Assembly (NCBI GenBank): GCA_024276995.1
Contig: JAJRWB010000012.1
Location: forward strand, 33,618 to 97,617
Source: Candidatus Eiseniibacteriota bacterium
GTDB taxonomy: Bacteria; Orphanbacterota; Orphanbacteria; Orphanbacterales; Orphanbacteraceae
Length of the DNA: 64,000 bases
Direction of reading: 5' to 3'
Shown here in pieces: positions 57,029 to 64,000 of the stretch. The translations under genes and the position numbers were made by a program. Position 1 is the stretch's first letter. Each line of letters opens with the position of its first letter. Under the pieces are notes generated by a model, which searched no databases, was not told the DNA's origin, and saw only the letters and a program-made list of their open reading frames with translations.

Positions 57029-59590
57029 AAAGCCCATCGCGCAAGGAGTAGGAAGAGCACCTCCTTTTCCCGATTGCAGGGCGTTGCGATCGTCACGTGG
57101 ATCGCCTTTTTCGGCGCGGTGATTTCCTCCCCGGACGCGGCGGCGGACCCGCCACGGGCGACCGCCGGGATGGTCTGGTCCCGCGCCGACCTCCTCGGCG
57201 GCGTAACGCTCGACCATTTCTACACCTTCGACAATGCCGACTCTTCGTGGGGGAGTGGCGTCGTCGAACACGGCGTGCTCCTCGTCGATTCCCCCTTCGG
57301 CGAGGCGACGCGATTCGCCGGCAACCGCTGGTCGCCGGGGGAGCGGTTCGCCGTCGAGTTCGAGTCACGCTTCGATAGGGGCCCGGTCGACGCCGAGTTC
57401 GGCGTGGTGCTCGATTACCGGCCGGGACGACAAGGGATTCGCGTCCGAATCAGCGAAGACGGTCGAGTGGTAGTGGAACTTTACAGGCCGGGTGTACGTG
57501 GAGAGCCGATCGCCGTCGCCGACGGAGGAGGGCATTACAGACGAAAGGGCTGGAACCGGATCGCCCTTCGAGGTGAAAGACGCCGTCTTTCGGTGGTGAT
57601 CGGTGGGGAGGAGGTGCTCGTCACGACGCTCCCCTTCATCGAGGAGGGAGGCTTCGCCCTCTACGCCAGCGCCGGGTCGCGCTACCGCTTCGACCACGTG
57701 GCGCTCTATTCGAGGACCGATCAACGGTTGGGGGGGTGGGGGGGGAAGAGCGGCGGTGCGGGCGATTTCGCCGCGGCAGGCGCCGGGGCGGTCTTTTTCG
57801 ATCCGTTCGAATCGGGCGGTGGCGAATGGCTCTACGATCTCTACCCGGTGACGAACGGGGCGCTCCGCGTGGCGCCCGTCGAAGGTAAGACGAGCTTCGA
57901 TCTTCTCCTGCTGAAGCCCTTCGTGCCGCGAACGCTCGAAACGGAGGTTTCGTACGGGAACGGTTCGAGTATCACCCTCCTTCTCGGGGCGCGCTTCGCG
58001 GGAATCGATTTCGAAGGATGGGTCTGGGACGTTGATCCGGGAGGGAACGCCACGCTCTCGCAGCGCCGACGAGGCGAGGAGGAGATCATCGCCGGTCCTG
58101 TTCCCACGCCGCTCTCGCCCGGCGCCGGAAAGGTCGTCCTTCGCTTGGTGGAGGACGATTCCCTCCGTTTCTTCGCTGGCGACGCATCCCTCTTCTCCCT
58201 GCGCCCCGGACTGATCGGGGAAGGGAGCTTCGGTGTGGAGGCGCGCGCCGGCAACGAGCGCGGTTTTTCGCTCGATCAGCTCGTGTTCACTACCGTCCGA
58301 GGAGATGAGCCACCGGTGGGGGACGAGGCGAAGGCGCTCTGGCGGGACGCCGGTGCGATGCTCGAGCGGGACGAGGCCGCCACGGCGCTCGACAGGCTGC
58401 GGCGGCTCTACCTGGAGCATCCCGAATTGAGCCGTGTCCTCGACGTGATCTACAAGGAAGCGATCGATGCCGGTCGCGTGGAAACCGCGCTCGCGGCTGC
58501 TGGGGCGATCCGCCTTGCGGGGACGGCGTCCGGCAGCGAGGCGGAGCAGCTTACCATCATGGCGATGCTGATCGCCGGTCGCGCCGGAGAGGCGTACGGG
58601 ATGCTCGAGCGGTATCGCGCCGAGCGGCCGGACGATCCCTTCGGCTTGGAAAATGCGCTCCTCCTTCTCGACAGGGAGGGGGAGTATGACAGGCTTCTCG
58701 CGGAGTACGAGGCGGCCCGGGCGTCGAGCGGACCGGTGCGCGCCACGAGCCACGGTGTGGCGGCGTGGGCGTACCTTCGCACCGGCGAGCCGGCGAAGGC
58801 GACCGCCGCCGTGCGGACCGGTCTTGCTCTCGGTCCCGGTCGGCTCGACCTCATCGCCGTGGAAGGAGAGATTCTCCGGGCACGCGGGGATGCCGCCGGG
58901 GCGAAGGGGAAATTCTCTGCCCTCCTCGAATCGCCCGTCCTCCCCTTTCCCGAGGAGGAGCTGCGCGTGCGCATCGGTCTGCTCGATTTCGATACGGGCG
59001 CGTACGCCGAGGCGGCCGGGAATCTCGCGGTGGGGGCGGGCGACGAGGAAGGTGCGGCGGTGCGGCCGCTCCAGGTTCTCCGGGCGATCGCTCTCTATCG
59101 AACGGGCCAGGATGTACCCGGCGGGGGGAAGGACGTTCTTGAAGAGGCGCTCGCCCTCGCGGAAGGCTCGATCGCCTCACCGCCCGTGGCCGATGATGCC
59201 GTTCTTCTCGATCTCGCCGGCCGGATCCGGACCGCCCTCGCGGTGATCGATCTTTCCGCGGGAGGGAGTTACGAAACCTACCGGTCGAAGCGGGCGGCGG
59301 CGATGGACTATTTCCGGCGCGCCTCTCTCCTCGACCCATCGTTCAAGGCGCTCCCGGCGGCGGGGGAAGAGGTCCCCGCGCTCGATCCTTCGCTCTACAC
59401 GTCGCTCGTGAACGAAGCGTGGCCCGTGGGCCACCCGGTGGGCGGCTTCGTGGAGAACCGGTCGCGCTGGTATTCGTGGTATGTTGTGACGAAACGCGCC
59501 GATCTGGCGATGCGATCGCTGAGCGGGAAGCTGGGGCGTTGGGGAGAGGACATTCGGCGAGCCGGCCGCCCGGGAGGAGTGAATAGGTGA
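56945..59590 (+). CDS. Exported protein with LamG-like domains and TPRs
   Basis: An up to 881-residue protein. After a basic N-terminal extension, a hydrophobic segment (residues ~46-62, V-A-I-V-T-W-I-A-F-F-G-A-V-I) looks like a signal or anchor. Two concanavalin/LamG-like beta-sandwich parts follow (about 80-260 and 275-455), then TPR-like helical repeats (~465-800). The start is uncertain: ATG 56945 (weak ribosome binding site) or TTG 57074; the latter would leave the DnaA boxes entirely noncoding. It ends in overlap with the HAD gene. Confidence 0.7.
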   Translation: MKQVVFGNKLYFNGLGESLANRLDRLSTKAHRARSRKSTSFSRLQGVAIVTWIAFFGAVISSPDAAADPPRATAGMVWSRADLLGGVTLDHFYTFDNADSSWGSGVVEHGVLLVDSPFGEATRFAGNRWSPGERFAVEFESRFDRGPVDAEFGVVLDYRPGRQGIRVRISEDGRVVVELYRPGVRGEPIAVADGGGHYRRKGWNRIALRGERRRLSVVIGGEEVLVTTLPFIEEGGFALYASAGSRYRFDHVALYSRTDQRLGGWGGKSGGAGDFAAAGAGAVFFDPFESGGGEWLYDLYPVTNGALRVAPVEGKTSFDLLLLKPFVPRTLETEVSYGNGSSITLLLGARFAGIDFEGWVWDVDPGGNATLSQRRRGEEEIIAGPVPTPLSPGAGKVVLRLVEDDSLRFFAGDASLFSLRPGLIGEGSFGVEARAGNERGFSLDQLVFTTVRGDEPPVGDEAKALWRDAGAMLERDEAATALDRLRRLYLEHPELSRVLDVIYKEAIDAGRVETALAAAGAIRLAGTASGSEAEQLTIMAMLIAGRAGEAYGMLERYRAERPDDPFGLENALLLLDREGEYDRLLAEYEAARASSGPVRATSHGVAAWAYLRTGEPAKATAAVRTGLALGPGRLDLIAVEGEILRARGDAAGAKGKFSALLESPVLPFPEEELRVRIGLLDFDTGAYAEAAGNLAVGAGDEEGAAVRPLQVLRAIALYRTGQDVPGGGKDVLEEALALAEGSIASPPVADDAVLLDLAGRIRTALAVIDLSAGGSYETYRSKRAAAMDYFRRASLLDPSFKALPAAGEEVPALDPSLYTSLVNEAWPVGHPVGGFVENRSRWYSWYVVTKRADLAMRSLSGKLGRWGEDIRRAGRPGGVNR

Positions 59591-60270
59591 TGCGCAGACC
59601 GTCCGGGCCGAAGGGGCTTCTCATCTTCGATCTCGACGGGACGCTCTTCAGCGGCGTGAACGCCACCGTCGGCGCGGTGAACGAAGCGTTTCGCCGACGC
59701 GGTGTCGAGCCTCCGCCGCCGGCGACGATCTGCACGTGGTATGGAAAGCCGACCGCCGATTTCGGCGTGTGGCTCGAGTCGCTCTCCCCGGACGGCGCGC
59801 TCGGCGGCGTGGCCGGGGAGGTGCTACGCCGCGAGGTGGAACTCGTCTCCGAGCGGGGGGAATCGCTCCCCGGTGCGGTCGAAGCGGTCGGGGTGCTCGC
59901 CGCCGCGGGCCACACGATGGCGATCTGTTCGAACGGCGGGCACGACTATGTTCACCGCGCCCTCGAAAAGTGCGGTATCCGCCGTCACTTCATGATGATC
60001 CGCCATCGGAAATTCGATCACGACCGAAAGCCGGCGATGGCGCGCGAGCTGCTCGACGCGATTCCGGCGCGGCCGGCGGCGGTGATCGGAGACCGGCATG
60101 ACGACATCGCCGCGGCGATCGAAAACGGCGTATTCGCCGTCGGCGCCGCGTACGGGTTCGGCGGAGCGGGCGAGCTGAAGGGGGCGCACGCGGTGATCAA
60201 GTCGGCGGCGGAACTGCCCGGCGTGATCGGGCGGCTCTTCGCGGAAGGGTCGTGCGGCGATGCGCCATGA
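59587..60270 (+). CDS. HAD-superfamily phosphatase (phosphoglycolate-phosphatase-like)
   Basis: A 227-residue HAD hydrolase. Motif I is F-D-L-D-G-T at residues 14-19 (nucleophile Asp15), motif II C-S-N-G-G near 118, motif III Lys in D-R-K-P, and motif IV G-D-R-H-D-D near 176. A helical cap (C1 type) lies between motif I and II. Start is GTG 59587 or the adjacent ATG 59590, with GGGAGGAG upstream. It follows the TPR gene closely and is probably co-transcribed. The substrate is not predictable. Confidence 0.85.
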   Translation: MMRRPSGPKGLLIFDLDGTLFSGVNATVGAVNEAFRRRGVEPPPPATICTWYGKPTADFGVWLESLSPDGALGGVAGEVLRREVELVSERGESLPGAVEAVGVLAAAGHTMAICSNGGHDYVHRALEKCGIRRHFMMIRHRKFDHDRKPAMARELLDAIPARPAAVIGDRHDDIAAAIENGVFAVGAAYGFGGAGELKGAHAVIKSAAELPGVIGRLFAEGSCGDAP

Positions 60271-60300
60271 CCGGCCGTCTGGACGGATCGATCGTTGCGA

Positions 60301-60519
60301 TCAGCCGGTCGGCTTCCCGTGCTTCTTCATGACCGCTTTCCACTCGTCCTCGTCCATCGTCTCCCCTTCCTCGATCAGCATGATCGGGATATCGTCTTTC
60401 ACCGGGTAGCGTCTGCGCGTAGCCGGATCGGTGGAGACGATCCAATCGCCTTCGAGCACCACGGGCACCTTCGTTTCGGGGCAGGCGAGAATTTCGATCA
60501 GATCTTCGGGAACACCCAT
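60301..60519 (-). CDS. Trm112/YcaR-like small protein
   Basis: A 72-residue protein of the Trm112p-like family (L-I-E-I-L-A-C-P-E-T-K near the N-terminus, then Y-P-V-K-D-D-I-P-I-M-L). The C-P-x-C and later cysteines that bind zinc in typical members are missing except one Cys, so the zinc site appears lost. It overlaps the proS stop by one base (TGATG), so it is coupled to prolyl-tRNA synthetase. The role in bacteria is not clear; it resembles an adaptor in tRNA modification. Confidence 0.82.
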   Translation of the reverse strand: MGVPEDLIEILACPETKVPVVLEGDWIVSTDPATRRRYPVKDDIPIMLIEEGETMDEDEWKAVMKKHGKPTG

Positions 60520-61946
60520 CAGTATGCCCTCGCGATAACGACACGCTGCTTCGATCGTTTCCCGGTGACCATGCACTTCCCTTCGCCCTCACCCAGCTCC
60601 CAGGGGATGCAGCGGATCGTCGCCTTCGTATCTTCCTTGATTTTCGCTTCCGTTTCGACGGTGCCGTCCCAGTGGGCGAGGAAGAAACCGCCATCGCCCA
60701 CCTCGGCCTTGAACTGCTCGTAGTCGTCGATCTCCTTCATATGATCGTCGCGGAAGGCGAGCGCCCTGTCGAAGAGCGTCTTCTGGATTTCGTCGAGACG
60801 TTTCGGCAGAAGCGCGGCCGCCTCGCCGGCGGGGACGAACTCCTTCTCCCGGTCGAGCCGCCTGGTGAAGACGACATGTCCCTTTTCAACATCCTTCGGC
60901 CCGATCTCGATGCGAAGGGGAACGCCCTTTTGCTCCCACTCGGCGAACTTCCATCCCGGCTTGTACTGGTCGCGGTCGTCGAGGCGGATCCGCACCGTCT
61001 CCCCCGCCTCTTTCATGATCCGCCCGGCGAGTTCGAGCACGCCGGCGCGTTCGTCATCGCTCCGATAGATCGGCACGATCACCACTTGGTGCGGCGCGAT
61101 CTTCGGCGGAAGGATGAGACCGTTGTCGTCGCCGTGGGTCATCACCACCGCGCCGACGAGACGCGTCGAAACACCCCAGCTCGTGTTCCAGGCGAAGCGG
61201 TTCTCGCCGTCCTGATCCTGAAAGCTGAGATCGAACGCCTTCGCAAAGTTCTGGCCGAGCATGTGGCTCGTCCCCGCCTGGAGTGCGCGGCCGTCGCGCA
61301 TCATCGCCTCGATGCAGTACGTTCGCACCGCGCCGGCGAACCGCTCGGTCTCCGACTTCTCGCCGACGATCACCGGCATCGCCAGCGTCCCCTCGGCGAA
61401 TTCCCTGTACATATTAAGCGCGAGGCGGGTCTCCTCTTCCGCTTCTTCCTCGTTGCGGTGCGCCGTGTGTCCCTCCTGCCAGAGGAACTCCATGGTGCGA
61501 AGGAAGAGGCGCGGGCGCATCTCCCAGCGGAAGACGTTCGCCCACTGGTTGATCAGAATCGGCAGATCGCGGTACGACATCACCCACTTGGCATACATAT
61601 GGTAGATGATCGTCTCCGACGTCGGCCTGAGAACGAGGTTCTCCTCGAGTTTCTTCCCGCCACCGTGGGTGACCACCGCGCACTCCGGCGCGAAGCCCTC
61701 CACGTGGTCCGCTTCCTTCTGCAGGAAGCTCTCGGGGATCAGCATCGGGAAGTAGGCGTTCTCGTGGCCCGTCGCCTTGATCATCCGGTCGAGCCGGTCG
61801 CGCATGTTCTCCCACAGCGCGAAGCCGTACGGCCGGATCACCATGCACCCCTTCACCGGGGCGTGCTCGGCGAGCTGGGCCATCTTTACAACGTCGGTGT
61901 ACCAGCGGGAGAAATCCTCGCCCATGGGTGTGACTTTCTGTGCCAT
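60519..61946 (-). CDS. proS: Prolyl-tRNA synthetase, archaeal/eukaryotic-type
   Basis: A 475-residue class II synthetase of the short type without the editing (INS) domain. Motif 1 near residue 45-60, motif 2 as F-R-W-E-M-R-P-R-L-F-L-R-T-M-E-F-L-W-Q-E, motif 3 in the G-R-A-L-Q-A-G-T-S-H / G-A-V-V-M-T-H-G-D-D region, then the anticodon-binding domain and the C-terminal extension typical of the eukaryotic/archaeal ProS. ATG 61946 begins A-Q-K-V-T-P-x-G-E-D-F-S-R-W-Y, the normal N-terminus; the longer frame (to 62012) is not needed. Start has no good ribosome binding site. Confidence 0.93.
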   Translation of the reverse strand: MAQKVTPMGEDFSRWYTDVVKMAQLAEHAPVKGCMVIRPYGFALWENMRDRLDRMIKATGHENAYFPMLIPESFLQKEADHVEGFAPECAVVTHGGGKKLEENLVLRPTSETIIYHMYAKWVMSYRDLPILINQWANVFRWEMRPRLFLRTMEFLWQEGHTAHRNEEEAEEETRLALNMYREFAEGTLAMPVIVGEKSETERFAGAVRTYCIEAMMRDGRALQAGTSHMLGQNFAKAFDLSFQDQDGENRFAWNTSWGVSTRLVGAVVMTHGDDNGLILPPKIAPHQVVIVPIYRSDDERAGVLELAGRIMKEAGETVRIRLDDRDQYKPGWKFAEWEQKGVPLRIEIGPKDVEKGHVVFTRRLDREKEFVPAGEAAALLPKRLDEIQKTLFDRALAFRDDHMKEIDDYEQFKAEVGDGGFFLAHWDGTVETEAKIKEDTKATIRCIPWELGEGEGKCMVTGKRSKQRVVIARAY

Positions 61947-62201
61947 GGAGGGAGTGTATCGCGGGTGGAGTGGGAGGGCAAGGGGGGCTCCACCCAATAA
62001 CCGGGTCAACATTATTCCAAGGGAAGCTAGACGCCCCGAGGCTCGTCGAAATCACAATGCCCGGTACACTCGATTTGACCCCACACGGTCCCTTAAATTT
62101 TTTCTTCGCGCAACGCGTTGTGGTTCAAAAGGTTACAGAAAAAAAGGGGGGGGTGCGCGAAGTGAGTTTCCTGCTTTGTCGCGCCTGTATCTCCTTACGC
62201 A

Positions 62202-62213
62202 ACAACCGGTTGT
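62202..62213. repeat. 12-bp perfect palindrome (possible operator)
   Basis: ACAACCGGTTGT, a perfect 12-bp palindrome next to a TTATAAAA stretch that may be a -10 box. It could be a dimeric-regulator site. Confidence 0.45.
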
Positions 62214-62268
62214 GTTATAAAATATTTTTCTAAAAAAATTTTTCCTTTGAAGCGAAATCCCTCTTTTC

Positions 62269-62282
62269 CGGAAAGCTTTCCG
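62269..62282. repeat. 14-bp perfect palindrome
   Basis: CGGAAAGCTTTCCG is fully self-complementary. It lies ~200 bases before the secreted Cys-rich protein gene. A regulator site or RNA stem; role unknown. Confidence 0.45.
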
Positions 62283-62417
62283 CTCTAGGCCCCCCTGGAT
62301 TTCATGTCGATCCGTCATCGTCCCAGCACCGGAACCTGTTTGGTGAAAATCGATTACGACACAGTCGGTTTCTTCACGGCTGTCCGGTCAGGAGATAAGA
62401 AAGGAGAATTCGGCAAT

Positions 62418-62446
62418 CAGGAACAGAAAATGCGGTTCTGTTCCTG
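62418..62446 (+). promoter_or_regulatory. Stem-loop in the leader of the Cys-rich protein gene
   Basis: An 11-bp perfect stem (62418-62428 with 62436-62446) closes a seven-base loop AATGCGG. It ends about 25 bases before the GGAGGAGGGG ribosome binding site. Only two T's follow, so it is not a typical terminator; a regulatory or stabilising leader hairpin is more likely. Confidence 0.5.
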
Positions 62447-62485
62447 TTGTCTCGTCGATTCACCCGATCAGGAGGAGGGGAGATC

Positions 62486-62998
62486 ATGCTCTGTTCGAAT
62501 CCGGGAACAGTCGGAAGCGTCCGGAGAGTCAGCGTGGCGGCAGGCCTGCTGGTTCTGATCTGTGGATTCATCGGTTCGGCTCAGGCCGATCAGAAGCCGG
62601 AAGTACCGCGGGAGGAACCTTGCAGTTGGGGCGGAATCAAGTGCTGTTTCGGCGATGGGCAGTGTGAATGCTGTCCTCGTGGTGGCAAGGGAAGCGGAAA
62701 GATGCCCGGCGAGAAGGATTGTCAGTTCCGCGAGGTGACGGCTGCGGCTCTCCCCGTCTCCGGTTATCTCGCTTCCCGGGATTGCCTGGTGGAAACGGGA
62801 CCGTGGAGCGTGAATGCTCTGGAAGCGTGCCAGGGAGAGCTGAAGTGGGTAGAGTTGAGCAACCCGGGCGATCTTATCGGGGTCGAGTACAGCTATGTGA
62901 AGTGTGACGACGCCGTGCCCTTCCTCGTCAGGACCGCCGGTGGTATGGATCGGGCCGCAAAGACGAGCTGGGGGTCGCTCAAGAAACTGTACCGCTGA
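62486..62998 (+). CDS. Secreted Cys-rich protein with C-terminal S-W-G-S-L-K motif
   Basis: A 170-residue exported protein. Signal peptide about residues 1-34 (L-L-V-L-I-C-G-F-I-G-S-A-Q-A-D). The mature part begins with P-C-S-W-G-G-I-K-C-C-F-G and a Cys cluster (C-E-C-C), with further Cys at later positions, and ends T-S-W-G-S-L-K-K-L-Y-R. Thus the S-W-G-x-[IL]-K pattern occurs twice. GGAGGAGGGG lies six bases before ATG. It has no known family. Confidence 0.68.
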   Translation: MLCSNPGTVGSVRRVSVAAGLLVLICGFIGSAQADQKPEVPREEPCSWGGIKCCFGDGQCECCPRGGKGSGKMPGEKDCQFREVTAAALPVSGYLASRDCLVETGPWSVNALEACQGELKWVELSNPGDLIGVEYSYVKCDDAVPFLVRTAGGMDRAAKTSWGSLKKLYR

Positions 62999-63048
62999 CG
63001 GCGAGGTATGATCGATTGTCGGACAGTGATGGCAGGGAGAGATCGGCG

Positions 63049-63546
63049 ATGAGGAGAATTGCGCGGGCCCTGTTTCTGTGTGCCTGGATTCCCGCTGCCG
63101 GCTTCGCACTCGAGACGCAGTCGGCGGAACCGGTGGACACGATCCAAACCGGGACGGTGTACGCCTACGGGCATGAACTGAAGCCGCCTTACATTCTCGA
63201 TGTGGTGGGCGGCACGCTCCTGATCAACGGTGTCCAGGTCTACCCCGACCTTTCGCAGGTGCGGGAGGAGGAAGAGAAGCCCCCTCGGGAGATTTCGGAA
63301 TGGACGAAGAAGGTGATGCCGGTCTACCGGGCGGTATGGGCGCTTGAGCGAAAATTGGAAGCCGAAGAAGTTCCGGCCAGTGAAATCACAGCCCGGGATG
63401 TGGAGGAGTTATGGTCAAGAGTTGTGTATGAACCATCAGGCGGCGACCTCCTCGACACGATCGACGAACTTCACACCCTCAATAACTTTGGCAAGCAGTT
63501 CATATCCATTGAGTTTCCTCCATCGCTTCTGAGCGCACCGGCATAA
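63049..63546 (+). pseudogene. Small secreted protein gene truncated by an IS element
   Basis: The host part encodes a signal peptide (residues 1-21, A-A-G-F-A-L-E) and a mature part with T-G-T-V-Y-A-Y-G-H-E-L-K-P-P-Y and G-V-Q-V-Y-P; a charged helical region follows. Around 63404 (codon ~118) sequence of an IS256-family end begins, and the frame then runs antisense to the transposase until a chance stop at 63546. ATG 63049 has GGGAGAG nine bases upstream. The original C-terminus is lost or lies beyond the element. Confidence 0.7.
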
Positions 63547-64000
63547 CTGAAAAACCATCGTGAGGGCGGTCGTCCGGGAGAGGCATCCGCGAGTCTTTGC
63601 CGTCCGCAGCTTCACCGTTGCAAAAGTCGACTCGATCGGATTCGTCGTGCGCAAATGGATCCAGTGTTCCGCCGGGAAGTCGTAGAAAGCGAGAAGTTCT
63701 TCCCGGTCCTTCAGGAGGCACTCGGCCGCTTTCGGATACTTCGCGCCATAGGTCTCCACGAACGCATCCATGGCTTTCTCCGCCTTCTTTCGGCCCTCAG
63801 CCATCCAGATCTCATGAACCGCGGCCTTCGCTTTCGCCTGCAAGCCCTTCGGTAGCTTGTTGAGAATGTTCCCTGTCTTGTGCACCCAGCAGCGCAAGGT
63901 TCGGGTCGTCGAATAGACCTTCCGCAGCGCCTTCCAGAAGCCCAGGGCTCCATCACCCACCGCCGCCTTCGGAGCGAGGATCAGGCCCCGTTGCTTCAGA
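63404..64000 (-). mobile_element. IS256-family insertion sequence, partial
   Basis: The transposase reads leftward and its stop (63436) lies close to the element's end. The end, from about 63404, reads on the minus strand T-A-C-A-C-A-A-C-T-C-T-T-G-A-C, the kind of terminal sequence common in this family. The insertion interrupts the small secreted protein gene. The other end and the target duplication are outside the window. Confidence 0.75.
63436..64000 (-). CDS. IS256-family transposase, C-terminal part
   Basis: The last 188 residues of a mutator-type (IS256) transposase; the N-terminus is beyond the right window edge. It shows V-G-D-G-A-L-G-F-W-K-A (DDE Asp), R-C-W-V-H-K-T-G-N-I-L and E-H-W-I-H-L-R-T-T-N-P-I-E-S-T-F-A-T-V (the DDE Glu region), all typical. 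The frame is intact to its stop. Confidence 0.88.
   Translation of the reverse strand, partial: LKQRGLILAPKAAVGDGALGFWKALRKVYSTTRTLRCWVHKTGNILNKLPKGLQAKAKAAVHEIWMAEGRKKAEKAMDAFVETYGAKYPKAAECLLKDREELLAFYDFPAEHWIHLRTTNPIESTFATVKLRTAKTRGCLSRTTALTMVFQLCRCAQKRWRKLNGYELLAKVIEGVKFVDRVEEVAA

Larger units (their letters stand above)
61947..62485. other. Long intergenic region, A/T-rich with several palindromes
   Basis: A 539-base gap between proS (minus) and the secreted Cys-rich protein (plus). The segment 62090-62260 is markedly richer in A/T than the flanks and contains homopolymer runs. TTATAAAA near 62215-62222 could be a -10 box. It holds the palindromes listed separately and a stem-loop in the leader of the plus-strand gene. 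No gene recognised. Confidence 0.6.

Noticed and set aside
57719-57760. G-rich run as a regulatory G-quadruplex
   Set aside because: It lies within the coding region of the LamG/TPR protein and encodes a glycine-rich linker.
60672-62000. Long open frame opposite proS
   Set aside because: Typical high-GC antisense shadow: rich in His/Arg/Glu without fold-like patterns, while the opposite strand encodes a full prolyl-tRNA synthetase.
62490-62504. GTTCGAATCC near the start of the Cys-rich protein gene, suggesting a tRNA
   Set aside because: It is the third to sixth codon of a gene with a strong ribosome binding site; no cloverleaf can be formed.

Overview
This window is a GC-rich chromosomal segment of a Gram-negative bacterium. 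It carries a TonB-dependent receptor, secreted proteins ending in FlgD-like beta-sandwich domains (P-N-P, then Y-D-x-x-G-R, then a G-V-Y-type strand), CotH/lamin-tail proteins and an F-type ATPase with a very short epsilon subunit. Together these fit the FCB superphylum or a related candidate phylum (an Eisenbacteria-like lineage is my guess). No rRNA, tRNA or CRISPR array was seen.

Layout. (1) 1-14357, plus strand: a tightly packed surface-glycan cluster of seven glycosyltransferases, a TMTC-like GT-C/TPR membrane protein, a sulfatase-superfamily membrane enzyme and an APH-like kinase, bracketed by two SPASM radical-SAM proteins. (2) 14377-23829: an MFS/HEAT membrane protein with a cyclic-nucleotide-binding partner, then a storage/energy block of exopolyphosphatase, PPK2, CstA-type transporter, glucose-1-phosphate adenylyltransferase and a TerB-DnaJ protein. 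(3) 23869-27602, minus strand: a SpoIIE phosphatase, a PLD-type protein and a broken GT-C membrane protein. (4) 27746-34914: a complete atp operon behind a good sigma70-like promoter; its atpB carries an in-frame TAG. (5) 34942-38743, minus: a cobalamin riboswitch, a BtuB-like receptor and a secreted beta-propeller. (6) 38824-48296: secreted proteins (thioredoxin-like, CotH/LTD, FG-GAP) and a sigma/anti-sigma pair. (7) 48309-56772, minus: a secreted TPR-CHAT protease homologue, an amino-acid/dicarboxylate symporter, YceH, a secreted PHP-like hydrolase and an unrecognised 420-residue protein. (8) 56900-63546: a DnaA-box cluster, a TPR protein, a HAD phosphatase, prolyl-tRNA synthetase, a Trm112-like protein and two small secreted proteins, the second cut by an IS256-family element that runs off the window.

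Most notable points: an in-frame stop in the essential atpB gene, plus a TGA and a frameshift in a second membrane-protein gene (sequence error or real decay); a recurrent short motif S-W-G-[GS]-[IL]-K, C-terminal in two unrelated secreted proteins; four-base stop/start overlaps using all four NTG codons, including two CTG starts; and a sigma/anti-sigma/secreted CHAT neighbourhood that could be an envelope-sensing proteolytic system.
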